DNA from: Nemertoderma westbladi
Lineage: Eukaryota > Xenacoelomorpha > Nemertodermatida > Nemertodermatidae
NCBI GenBank assembly: GCA_032718475.1
Contig: JAUCBJ010006623.1
Span: forward strand, 1 to 40,329
Direction of reading: 5' to 3'
DNA length: 40,329 nucleotides
A program made the translations under genes and the position numbers. The notes under the pieces were generated by a model that saw only the letters and a list, made by a program, of their open reading frames with translations, was not told the DNA's origin and did no database searches. This document shows positions 23,302 through 33,104 of this stretch, piece after piece. The stretch's first letter is position 1, and every line of letters starts with the position of its first letter.

Positions 23302-24141
23302 TGCAAACAAAATGAAGGGTGACCCTAAAGCGTTTTGGAGACATTTTAGCAAAAGAAACAACTCCCCAAGAGAATTTAAGGGACCAGCTGCGGGAGCTGA
23401 TTCAAAACCGCTTCAAAGAAAATACCGATCAACGATTATCCGAACTGGCAGCGACTCAGATTTATAGTTCTTGCCTTGATATTCAAGTACCGTTGATATC
23501 CCAAGTTTCGGTTCGCAGTATGATAGTGGCGCTCTCACGTAGTAAACGCCATCTTACCATTGAACATCTTCTGTTCGTCAATGATGAAATTATTTGCCGC
23601 CACCTTTGTAACCTGTTTAATAACTCACTTTTGTTAGGAGTCGTACCTGTAACCTTCTGTGACACTCTGTAAATTTACTGTATAAGGGGAAGGGAAAGGA
23701 TGCTTCAAAATCTACTTCTTACCGTCCTATTAGTAATATTAGCATTTCCGCAAATATTATGGAAGCAGTCATTATGGGCAAGTTCTTTGCAGATCTACCT
23801 GAACCCAGTGCGTGTCAAACAGCTTACCAGAAAAGAACAGGATGTGATATAGTTATCGCCGCTGTCTTAGAGAACATTGATCACTACACATCCCAGGGAT
23901 CACCTATTTTCCTTGAAGCTTGACACTAGAACAAAATCGCCTCCGCTTTGCAGGACATTGCTTTCGCCGATCCTAGTAGTAGTATTCGCCTTCTAACAAT
24001 ACATTCTGCAGAGTTTCATCGAAGTTCGTTCGTTCGGAAGTTACCCGTTACTACAGTAACTCACTTATGGAATAGTATCGCACTCCCTTCTATTCTTTAT
24101 AGCCTTTATAGCGCTCAAAGCTATACGATCTACCAGCCTTA
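23302..24141 (+). pseudogene. Broken non-LTR retrotransposon (LINE) ORF2 relic
   Basis: Pieces of a LINE reverse-transcriptase protein appear in order but in different frames. Near 23310 a segment containing GDPKAFWRHFSK resembles the linker before the RT. From about 23500 to 23672 a segment with IEHLL, HLCNLFNNSLLLGVVP and a stop follows. From about 23678 a third segment in another frame contains YKGKGKD and SYRPIS, the hallmark of the early RT palm/fingers, then runs to a stop near 23924. A last segment (about 24007-24141) with SSFVR and LWNS resembles the extreme C-terminus of such proteins. The catalytic xxDD part is missing, so the copy is internally deleted, frameshifted and dead. CR1- or Jockey/RTE-like affinity is inference. 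Confidence 0.75.
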
Positions 24142-24401
24142 GTGTCCATTTTAACTTTCGATTACTGTAAACGCAACCATAACAACCGATTAAGAAGACA
24201 AACATCAACACTAAATCGAGCTGCTGCTTAGTCTATGAATTGAATATGAAAATATGAATAATATAACTTCTAATTGTAGGTCTCCACTAAATGAAACTAT
24301 TTGAGTATAAATATAAATGTAAACTATAACTACAGTAAAATATGTGACTTAGAGGAAGTATGAGAAAGTTGGGGGAAAGTATCCTGCATATTATAATGAC
24401 A
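24142..24401. other. Unique DNA, nothing recognised
   Basis: AT-rich sequence without a supported feature; it may include the 3' tail of the LINE relic. Confidence 0.4.
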
Positions 24402-24550
24402 GGGGCGATAAAGGACCAGGGGCGATAAAGACTCGGGGGCGATAAAGACCCAGTGGCGATAAGTTCCTCAAAAACTCAGAACTGGGGGGCGATAAGTTCC
24501 CAACAAAAATGCAATTTATAGGGGCGATAAAGGACCAGGGGCGATAAGGT
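24402..24550. repeat. Cluster of seven GGGGCGATAA-type motifs
   Basis: The motif G(2-5)GCGATAA occurs at about 24402, 24419, 24435, 24454, 24484, 24521 and 24538. The first intervals are 16-19 bp; two later ones are about 30 and 37 bp with A-rich filler. AAAGGACCA follows the first and sixth copies. The cluster is a degenerate tandem repeat; GATAA is the core of GATA-factor sites, but the preceding C does not fit WGATAR. Confidence 0.75.
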
Positions 24551-25084
24551 CCTGCTTCGGTCTTACAGACATCAATTTTGCAACAAAACACCAGAGGATT
24601 CTGGAATTTTTTCGGGTTATTCAGAACAGGACTGTAATAGACTGATATATTTTTATTGGACTGTTATCAATTTTAATGCATAATTACTTTTACTATATCA
24701 ATTTAATTGATTAAAAATAATAATAATAGTACAACTTATGAGTATTATATTTCAGTTTTTTCGAATTTTTTTAATTTTTTTTTTAATTTTTTTTTCGAAA
24801 GTATTTTTTCCTTTTTTCGTAAGTATTTTTTTCATTTTTTGCACTTTTAACTGTTCACTTGTTGTTATATTATAATATGTGTTTTGAACTGTCCCAATTT
24901 TAAATTTCTGATTACAATTTTCGTAATGGAAGAAGCTTTTCGTGAATTTGTTTGATCTCGGCTATTCGTATGAAGAAAACCGCGATGTGATTGTGTCTAC
25001 AAGGACAATTCAATGTCACATCACATGCAGCAGCAGTGACTTAATCTTAGAAAATAATTTAATGTAGGAGACATCCCACATATA
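24551..25084. other. Unique, partly T-rich low-complexity DNA
   Basis: It contains a long T-rich stretch at about 24755-24840 with embedded TTCGAA. No frame or RNA gene is supported. Confidence 0.5.
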
Positions 25085-25720
25085 GCGGCAGCAATTAAAC
25101 GCGAACCATCCATCCTGTGGGTACACCGGCACATGGAGTATAAACGCGAACCATCCATCCTGTGGGTACACCGGCACATGGAGTATAAACGCGAGCCATC
25201 CATCCTGTGGGTACACCGGCACATGGAGTATAAACGCGAGCCATCCATCCTGTGGGTACACCGGCACATGGAGTATAAACGCGAACCATCCATCCTGTGG
25301 GTACACCGGCACATGGAGTATAAACGCGAACCATCCATCCTGTGGGTACACCGGCACATGGAGTATAAACGCGAACCATCCATCCTGTGGGTACACCGGC
25401 ACATGGAGTATAAACGCGAGCCATCCATCCTGTGGGTACACCGGCACATGGAGTATAAACGCGAGCCATCCATCCTGTGGGTACACCGGCACATGGAGTA
25501 TAAACGCGAACCATCCATCCTGTGGGTACACCGGCACATGGAGTATAAACGCGAACCATCCATCCTGTGGGTACACCGGCACATGGAGTATAAACGCGAA
25601 CCATCCATCCTGTGGGTACACCGGCACATGGAGTATAAACGCGAGCCATCCATCCTGTGGGTACACCGGCACATGGAGTTTATTCTGTTTATAAAAAGGT
25701 TCGCGTTTAATTGCTGCCAC
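25085..25720. mobile_element. Putative TIR element (MITE-like) carrying an internal minisatellite
   Basis: A perfect 21-bp inverted repeat bounds the region. The left arm at 25087-25107 begins GGCAGCAATTAAACGCG; the right arm at 25698-25718 is its exact complement. Two more bases at each end are G and a mismatch, and TA dinucleotides flank both ends (25083-25084 and 25721-25722), compatible with a TA target duplication as in Tc1/mariner-like elements. There is no transposase. The inside is almost entirely a 45-bp tandem repeat whose first copy overlaps the left TIR. Confidence 0.7.
25097..25679. repeat. 45-bp minisatellite, 13 copies
   Basis: The unit starts AAACGCGAACCATCCATCC and ends CACATGGAGTAT. 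Copies are nearly identical; the commonest difference is GCGAACC or GCGAGCC. The first unit overlaps the inner 11 bases of the left TIR (AAACGCGAACC), suggesting that the TIR edge seeded the amplification. Open frames across it are a by-product of the 45-bp (15-codon) period. Confidence 0.96.
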
Positions 25721-28500
25721 TATGGACAGTGAATACACAGCAAAAATACTCCTTTCTTTTCACAATTGCAAAGTTAGAGTTACAGTAGAACTACAGTACA
25801 GTATATCTACTACAATATAACTACAGTAGAACTCCAATTTTTGGTACAAATCTTTGTACTACACATCTCCCTCTGGCGTTAATGGCAGAAAATAATATGA
25901 TATTATTTATAGTTGTAGTGTATTTTTTCTTTAGTAGTTTATAGTTATATTATAATTGTCTGCAATATTCTGGAAAATGTTTTATGTCAACGACTTAGGC
26001 TTAATTTTATACTAAAATACAAAATTAACCTTGAATATACAATTTGTTTGATACTGAAATATAATGTATATAACCCTTTGCAGGCTGATAGCCCCAGAAA
26101 ACTCCCGGTTTATATTTTTTACTTTTCTCAGATTACAATTTAAGATATTTGGTGTAAATTATATGTTGTATGGAAAAACAATCAAATAGTCGAAAAAGGA
26201 GCATAAGGAGCATATAGGCCTGATTATCAATAATTATTTGATTTAAATTTGTGTCTCATCACACCTCGATGACAGTCGCCTAACTCTACCAATGGTATTG
26301 AGATAATGGGGTGAAATGGAGCGAGAGTGAGTTTAATGTTACATTAAGTATTATTAATTAATGGAAAGAAGCAGGTTACTGCGTTGGCAGTGTATTCAAA
26401 CCAAAACAATAAATGAAATATAATTCATAATTAGGACTTTACGACCAATTTTCGGGAAAGGACGCTTTTCCGCTTTCGACCAACTCACCCACACCCCGCC
26501 CACTATCTGATATGCTCACAAACACAAATTGACGTCCGCATCTCCTACCGGTTCTTTAATGTTCTCAGGTCCTCAACTAATGTAACTTTATTTGTAATTT
26601 TCATCCAAAAGTAACACGGTGCGTTAAGAACGCCTCTGCATTTAAGTAACATATATCCTGTTTGTTTGAGTTAGATGGATGGTAGGCGTAGGTTCAACTA
26701 TTGTATGAATCCTTGTTTAGAGCATAGCCTACTATACAGTGTATTGTATAGTAGGCTATGGTTTAGAGGAAGAAGTGGGCTTTATTTTTCTTAAGTTAAA
26801 TAAGGAAATTCAATCAGGCTTGACGCCCACCATCTACCTACACTACGAAGTACATAAACACAGCACAGTGCTCCAGTAGCTTAGCATTACGGTTTCCTGT
26901 ACAATATTGCAATAGCAGTGCAGATATAATCAGCTCTCTGTAAGGGATCACATATTGAAATTTAATCTCCCACCCACTCACACCTGTCAACCATCAACTG
27001 TCATGTCAATTATGAAAAAAATACTAAAAGATGATCAATGGCCCTGAATTTAATTAACTATCTGATAATTAATTTTATACTGTTTAAGATTTGTGTGACA
27101 CATGTTTGATATGTTGATTACTGCTGATTAGTTAATTCATATAAGAGTTACTCTGTAGTTACTTCTGTGCTGCATATGATGAGTATTGTTCCCCGTGCGG
27201 ACACATGCGCACACCAATTGAATTAAAATCTCTGCCGTGGACGCTAATATTTCTTCTACCTTTTTAGCAGTTATCATTAGTCATGACTTACTTACTTTCT
27301 CTATGTTATGATTGAAAGTTGTTGAATCACAATTCAATTCATTTTATGTAGGCCTATACAGAGCCTACTATCAGCTCCGTTTGCTGTATATCTAGTACAA
27401 GTAATCAATATTATTTACTATGAAACTCATTTATGGAAGATTTTTAAAAAATACACAATTATTTAGAATCTCAATTAATCATTATCAATCATTTGAGTTA
27501 TTGTCCGTTTTTCAGGATTAATTTACAAAGGGATCTGTCATCCTAAAGACCCGACTTAACGATTTGAGATGTTCAGTACCATCCCTGCTACTTACCACAA
27601 CTGGGCCTCAGCAATGCGCTATAATGTTGGGTAATTTTAACGAAGAATTAGTCAGGGGATTAATTTGACTATCAAAGTCCTCAATTGAATTGCTTTGTCT
27701 CCTGTGCCTCTTTACGTAGATACGCAATGATTGCGCGTTTAGCAGTAGTCGGTATTATGGGATGAACACCTAAGCAGGTAATGTATTTTGGCATATTATT
27801 TGATACCAACTATGCAGATGTCTATTCAATTTAGAAGTAGAATTTATCTGGCCTTATAACTTAACATGTACAAATGATACATTTATCGGTAATCTCGAAC
27901 ATAGACGTTTCTTGTAATACTCGGTTTTTGTGATCAATCTTAAGTGGATTTATATATATTATTATACATTTTAATATCATTTTTAATGTGTCATGAGCCA
28001 TAGAAGTTTCACTGTTTTAATTAGGTTTGTGGAAGGCCTGATGTAATCGATATTTCGCGCCTTCGTAAGCAAAACAACAAAAATACGCTCCCTCGTGATT
28101 TTTATTTAGAATGCAATAATTACAACATAATTATCCCCTTTCCTCACCTCAATATCCCCTTGTCATCTACACCCAATATACCACGGCCTTCCCAAACCGG
28201 TCACCTATCAATCACCTATAAACCCCCCCAAGTCAACCATATTGCAATATTATCACCATCCCTTCTGATAAACCACAACCCAATAAGGGGGCTTCCCCTG
28301 TTTAATGCCTCGTTCTTTCTTATTGCAATTAACCCTGTCCAGTTAAATCTAGGGATTCTTTATCCAATAACTCAATGAGATAACACTGGCAGTAAACGTT
28401 TATTGGTCAGTTGAAACAAGTCAATATCAAATATGTTTTGTTCAAATATGTTCAAATGTGTTTAACAACCTTTGGACAGGAAAGTTAACTCCTTTAGCAG
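25721..28500. other. Unassigned unique DNA
   Basis: AT-rich, with no credible coding frame, RNA gene or retroelement signature. Apart from the small hairpin at 26715-26768, I see only scattered short motifs (for example CCCCGCCC near 26497). Confidence 0.45.
26715..26768. mobile_element. 38-bp hairpin flanked by 8-bp direct repeats
   Basis: Perfect 16-nt inverted arms (26723-26738 and 26745-26760, starting CATAGCCTACTATACA) enclose a 6-nt loop. GTTTAGAG lies immediately on both sides (26715-26722 and 26761-26768). An 8-bp direct repeat is the duplication size made by hAT and P superfamily transposases, so this may be a tiny non-autonomous insertion. The assignment is an inference. Confidence 0.5.
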
Positions 28501-28830
28501 GTGATAATTAGGGGTCAACTCCACATTGACCTCTAGTACCGGATTTATAAGAGCCAGTTTCACATTAATTAAACAGTCAGTAACATCAGGCCTCGTAGAT
28601 GGCAGTCCTTGGTAGCTGTATTTGGGCGTGTGGGTAAGGCTCATTCTGAGGAACTGAGGTGCTTGCGCACTCTGCCCGCTGGCTACTCCGTTCGTCCCAG
28701 GATTGACGGTTTAGCCGTGAGGAAAATGTAGCAGCATCTTCCCAGGCTTTGACTGTCAGATTACGGTAGTTCTTGCGCACTTTGTCCGTAGACTTAGTGG
28801 GGCGACCTCGGTTAAACCTCTAAGCCGTAG
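28501..28830 (-). other. Unrecognised minus-strand open frame, possibly a mobile-element tail
   Basis: A minus-strand frame is open from a stop near 28825 to a TGA at about 28586 (roughly 80 codons). It contains RGRPTKSTDK, which resembles an AT-hook-like basic segment, and then KAWEDAATFSSRLNRQSW. I do not recognise a family. It could be an exon, the end of a transposase or chance; no start codon is supported. Confidence 0.2.
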
Positions 28831-31256
28831 GACAAAGAAGCAAGCAGCTAACCATATGTATCCAGTCAGTCCCACCCCCGTTTGTGGTGTTTTGCATTAA
28901 TTCCATGTTCCACCAATAGCGTGAAGCTGCACCAAGTTTATTACGACTTTTCCAAGACTTTTTTCCATATTTGACTAAAATCCATTATTTTAGACTTATT
29001 TTCATAGACCCTTTATTGCTTTACATTTTTCAGAGTATTTTAGCATAACGAAACGACTAAAATACTGTATTTTATGTGCTATTTTTCGGTTACAATTTTT
29101 TGGATTGTATTATTTTTCCAAGCTATACCTTGGATCCTAACGGACCCAAAGCACTCGACCCCCTCACCCAGTTTCTCTTTTTCCCTCTTCCCAGAGGTTT
29201 TTCTATGGTGTTACGTAGTATACGCTATTTTTATACCATAAGCAAGCAATATAACATCTGGAGAGAATATAAATCATTGTGTTATAGTACTATCTTGAAA
29301 GGGTTGTGGATGTCCGTAAATAACAAGTCATTGAAGGAACGTGTATTACTGCGAGCTATTTTCAAGTCAGACTTGATACCGAGAAACCAAAACAGTAAGG
29401 AAAGTGAAAGTAACACTTTTTGGAACTTTTAGAGATACAAAGCCGTTTTAGGAGCTTATCGTGCCAGAGGCAGGATAAATCCATTACACCTGATAAACCA
29501 ACCCTAAACCCAAGCCGTACAACCAATCCACCAAACTGATTAAATAAACGATAAACTACTGTCACAGTGCTTCGAATGTTCTTAGCAGCACATCCATTAT
29601 TTGTGCTGAACCATGGAATACTAAATATAGACATTTAGTTTCTATTATTTCTATATTTCTATATTTAGTATTCCATGGCTGAACACAAATGCGACATTCT
29701 AACACGAATCTATCACTAACACATCTAACCCACCACCTATCAGTACATGTATCACAGCAAAAAGGTTATTGGAGCCAAAGCAATAACCTGCAATGTTGCA
29801 AAAGCAACCGGACCCGGCAGTTATAAAAATTCTCGTCTACGCACCTCTGTCCAGAAAATATATAGGCACAGCACATAGAGCAGAGTGGCACCAATGCAAA
29901 TATATTAGTACAAAATACTCGAGTTACAAGCACGATAAACTAAACACGAATAGTTAATGAACGCCTACAGTTACAGTAAGTCAGTCGACAAATATCTGAA
30001 TTCTCAGTTGTTTATTGGAAACGGAGTTGGTAGGTGCGCGGAGGTTTAGAGTATCAGTAAATCGACACATTGACGTGCAAACTGCCGGACTAACAGACCG
30101 CTGCACAGCACAGCGGGTCCGTTCCGGTAAACAACTCCAAATTTCTGCTACTTATTGTTTGAAATACTTAACGGACTACTTGTCTCGCGTGGCGGTCCTA
30201 TATGGGTAGAAAGAGAGCCCAATAATGGAAGGGACAGACAAACACACTGAAATCGGTTGGCCCCCAATTTACATCGAACTTATTTATATAAACCGATAAA
30301 TTAAACTGCGTAATAATGGGAGTATATCCATCCGGGTAAGCGTGCTCATTTATTTAAACAACAACCCTCGAAAAAATATGACAATTAATAAAGTTCGTAT
30401 TAGGTTAGGCTGGTGTTGAGTTGAGTTGAGTGTTATTATCGGATTAGTAATGGTTGAATTCCAGTATTGCTGCCTTGGTGAATTTTTTTCTTTACTAATA
30501 AGTGCGCGTCGCATTTCTACTGTTTACCGTTCCACCGTTCCACCGTTTATAAATTATATATGTTTGTATATTTCTAAAAAATTTGACGAGTTTTTTTATA
30601 TGATGGTTAATACAGGTGGTAGGCCTATTGCGTTCACGGAGGGTGGTTGATACAGGTGGTATTGTACCATAAATATCGGTGTTTGTCATGTGTTGTCTCC
30701 AGCTGATGTTTATGACTTCATATATATCTGATAATTATTCAATTTTTATTTTTGAGGTTGATTGCGTAGATGTCATGGGAGATTAGAAGGTCTATTTCGT
30801 GTAGACATTGCTGTTATGGACTCAGCAACATACGCCCCTAGATCTCGCGGTCATCCATACAATTCCCTGTCCTCAAGTTCTCAATGTCATTGGCTGTCCC
30901 CCACGTCTATTCTCACAAGCAGGCTGCCACAACATAAGGTTGTGTACAGATTGTTCCTGCCGGGGAAAACTGTATCCAGCTTTCCAGGAAGTGGCATCTC
31001 TGCAGTGTGATGCTGAGTTTTCACCATGATATGTTGCCATAGTTGTATGACACCTCATTGCTTATGTCAACAACATGGCAATGTTGTGCATCCAGCCCAA
31101 CATCCTGGTATTATTGCTGACTGCGAAGATAAAGACCACCTTCGACTGATTCGCGATAGTAGTGCTGTAATAATGGTAGTTGCTGTTCAGTACCGACGCG
31201 ACGCTTGTGGCACCTCCTTTCGGTACATAGACCTGCTTTAACAACAATTACAATAG
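28831..31256. other. Unassigned unique DNA with inverted repeats
   Basis: There is no supportable gene; the longest frame (118 codons at 29076-29432) lacks recognisable motifs. Small dyads include AGTATTTTAG...CTAAAATACT near 29035-29067, AGGTTATTG...CAATAACCT near 29763-29790, and the larger inverted repeat at 29599-29690. Confidence 0.4.
29599..29690. repeat. Imperfect inverted repeat, 33-nt arms with 26-nt spacer
   Basis: The inner 21 bases of each arm are perfectly complementary (29611-29631, starting CCATGGAATACTAAATA, and 29658-29678). The outer 12 bases pair with three mismatches. The whole could form a hairpin of about 92 nt. It could be a degenerate MITE or a structured RNA; no flanking duplication was seen. 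Confidence 0.7.
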
Positions 31257-31565
31257 TCAAATATATAATAGTCGATAGATAGATACCAGAGCACTAGGTC
31301 TGGTACTACAAGTGTAAGACTGTGTATCGCGCACTCTGTTGAATTGTTGTTTTAGGTAATTGGGACACTTACCATTATACACTTTATGCACATGGTTAAG
31401 GCGTAGCTGCTTAACTCTACTATCTAAGTTAAGTAGTCCAGATTCAGAAAAGTCATCTGGAGTTAGGTGGTGCCTAGGTTTGTAGTCTTTAATAAATCGT
31501 ACTACTTTATTCAGAGGCATTTGTAATTTACCTTCATACCAAGAAGAGCAGGCATAGTCCATGTA
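31257..31565 (-). pseudogene. CR1-like LINE reverse-transcriptase C-terminal fragment
   Basis: The minus-strand frame (about 101 codons) contains DYACSSWYEGK, NKVVRFI, RVKQLRLNHVHKVYNG and CSTRPS. This is the arrangement found near the C-terminus of CR1-type LINE ORF2 proteins after the RT. The catalytic RT is absent and the upstream boundary is abrupt near 31565, so the copy is truncated. Confidence 0.7.
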
Positions 31566-31639
31566 ACAATGACCTTATCTGCTTAACATTTATTAACATT
31601 TTTTTTCTAAGAAATAATATAAATAGATTATTCGATTCT

Positions 31640-31902
31640 TTTTTCCTAATGCCGTTATGCAGAATACATGGATCGACAACTATAGATTCAACGCTCTTCC
31701 ATTTAATTCGTCTTCTATCTTGTCCGTATCCTCCAATAACCAATGCTTCTCTATCTATGCAGTGATTGCCTAAATCATAGTGCACTCCTACCATTGATGT
31801 ACCTCCAATTCCCTTCTGATAGGCGGTTTTGTGCTGATGAAACTTCTTGCGTGGCCGCAGTGGCCGCCATCTACGACCTGCTATTGGCCAGATAGTCGAC
31901 AT
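31640..31902 (-). pseudogene. Possible Penelope-like element GIY-YIG-region fragment
   Basis: A minus-strand frame contains FHQHKTAYQKG, GVHYDLGNHCID, REALVI and DRRRIKWKSVESI. The order (basic helix with HK, then H...GNHxID, then R-R-x-K-x-E-S) resembles the end of GIY-YIG endonuclease domains of Penelope-like retroelements. It reads on into DNA that joins the CR1-like fragment. The match is by pattern only and is a weak assignment. Confidence 0.35.
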
Positions 31903-32017
31903 ATTGCGTAAAATGGCATAAATTTTACAAAGTTTGCAATTCCGTTAAAATAGATTCCTACTTACAGGTATTCTTATTAAATACCAAATAATTTTTATTT
32001 ATTTTTTTTATTCACAG

Positions 32018-32048
32018 ATTCTCTAACGATTTACAGTAGTTTGAGGAG
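32018..32048 (+). other. Candidate 5' untranslated exon of the NR5A-like gene
   Basis: A pyrimidine-rich tract ending TTCACAG (to 32017) precedes 31 nt that end TTTGAGGAG and are followed by a consensus donor, GTAAGT (32049-32054). Joined to the exon at 32881, the frame has stops (TAA, TGA) shortly upstream of the ATG at 32901, consistent with an untranslated leader. There is no transcript evidence, and the same donor is repeated ten more times downstream. Confidence 0.3.
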
Positions 32049-32495
32049 GTAAGTGTTGTTTATATTATAGTTGTTGTAGGCCTGAGGAGGTAAGTGTTGT
32101 TTACATTATAGTTGTTGTAGGCCTGAGGAGGTAAGTGTTGTTTATACTATAGTTGTTGTAGGCCTGAGGAGGTAAGTGTTGTTTACATTATAGTTGTTGT
32201 AGGCCTGAGGAGGTAAGTGTTGTTTACATTATAGTTGTTGTAGGCCTGAGGAGGTAAGTGTTGTTTACATTATAGTTGTTGTAGGCCTGAGGAGGTAAGT
32301 GTTGTTTATACTATAGTTGTTGTAGGCCTGTGGAGGTAAGTGTTGTTTACATTATAGTTGTTGTAGGCCTGAGGAGGTAAGTGTTGTTTATATTATAGTT
32401 GTTGTAGGCCCGAGGAGGTAAGTGTTGTTTATACTATAGTTGTTGTAGGCCCGAGGAGGTAAGTGTTGTTTCCATTATAGTTGTTGTAGGCCTGC
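32045..32495 (+). repeat. 41-bp minisatellite, 11 copies, each with a consensus 5' splice site
   Basis: The unit reads GGAGGTAAGTGTTGTTTACA, then TTATAGTTGT, then TGTAGGCCTGA. Every copy contains GGAG|GTAAGTG, a full match to the metazoan 5' splice-site consensus. Each also has TTGTTGTAG|GCC, which resembles a weak acceptor. Differences are few (TTTACA/TTTATA, ACATTA/ACTATA, CCTG/CCCG). Confidence 0.96.
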
Positions 32496-32570
32496 GTCTT
32501 TAGTTTATTATGTAAATATGTAGAATAATATAACTTTTTGTTGGGCACAGCTTTTGCAAATTCGACAATG

Positions 32571-32645
32571 ACGTCCAGGTGGGATCGAACTGGTGACCTC
32601 TGGGTTGGAAGTCTGACGCTGTAACCATTCAGCTAGCGGCTTAGG
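32571..32645 (-). mobile_element. tRNA-derived sequence, probable SINE head
   Basis: On the minus strand, TAGCTGAATGGTTA (32622-32635) fits the pol III A box and CAGTTCGATCCC (about 32581-32592) fits the B box, at tRNA-like spacing. The D-stem GCT/AGC pairs, and TTCCAA lies where an anticodon loop would be. The anticodon stem and T stem do not pair well, so this is not a functional tRNA. I see no clear SINE tail. Confidence 0.55.
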
Positions 32646-32850
32646 TAAAAGATAGACCTGGAAGAAATACTATCTGATACCTTGTATGTCCGGAATTTAC
32701 CTTATCATGGCCTCCCATCTGTCAATACCATAATCTGCTGCCACTGTGCTCAACCCTACAGTATTTGGCCATCTTTACACCAACAGTCAACACCAACTGA
32801 GTTTTATACTAATTAAATTAATTAAATTACTGTATTTACATGAGAACGAG

Positions 32851-32880
32851 TATAAATAGTCTCTTTCTCCATTGTTTCAG
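32851..32880 (+). promoter_or_regulatory. TATA/initiator-like core promoter or 3' splice acceptor
   Basis: TATAAATAG at 32851 lies 28 bases before the A of TTTCAGAT (A at 32879), the spacing of a TATA box and initiator. The same stretch, CTCTTTCTCCATTGTTTCAG, is also a good polypyrimidine tract and acceptor ending at 32880. Sequence alone cannot choose between the two; both leave the ATG at 32901 as the first start. Confidence 0.45.
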
Positions 32881-33104
32881 ATAGAGGTGAAGGGAGAGTG
32901 ATGGAACGGATTACAGTAGACTGTATACCTCCTGTTGATCTGAGTGTCCGCAGTCTGTACCCGGAGGCCGAACTGACCAAGCTGAGCCCCACCCCACTTA
33001 GTCTGGGAGCAGTTGAACTCACCCCCATCTGCCATCCAGCCATCGGATACGATGACGATCTCAAAGGAAGTTTTGATGAACTTTGCCCCGTCTGTGGCGA
33101 TAAG
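32881..33104 (+). CDS. NR5A/FTZ-F1-like nuclear receptor, first recognised coding exon (partial gene)
   Basis: This exon encodes the N-terminal region and first half of the first zinc finger of an orphan nuclear receptor that, by family, binds extended AGGTCA half-sites as a monomer. Translation from ATG 32901 (G at -3 and +4, a good context) gives 68 residues. The last ten include DELCPVCGDK, with zinc ligands Cys62 and Cys65. The preceding YDDDL is an acidic segment like that seen just before the DBD in NR5A proteins. The exon ends AAG|GTAAGT at 33104 in phase 0. Its left edge is either an acceptor (TTTCAG|ATAGAGG) or a transcription start. The frame is open back to 32883, so a longer N-terminus from an upstream exon is not excluded. 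The junction interrupts the first zinc finger. Confidence 0.85.

Noticed and set aside
25016-25738. Long overlapping frames on both strands
   Set aside because: They are by-products of the 45-bp repeat inside the TIR element; no frame has unique coding sequence outside it.
28586-28780. Minus-strand gene with an AT-hook-like RGRPTK
   Set aside because: Short, no supported start, no family recognised. It is listed only as an unrecognised frame.
32571-32645. Functional tRNA-Gly (TTCCAA loop)
   Set aside because: The anticodon and T stems do not pair, so only a tRNA-derived relic is supported.
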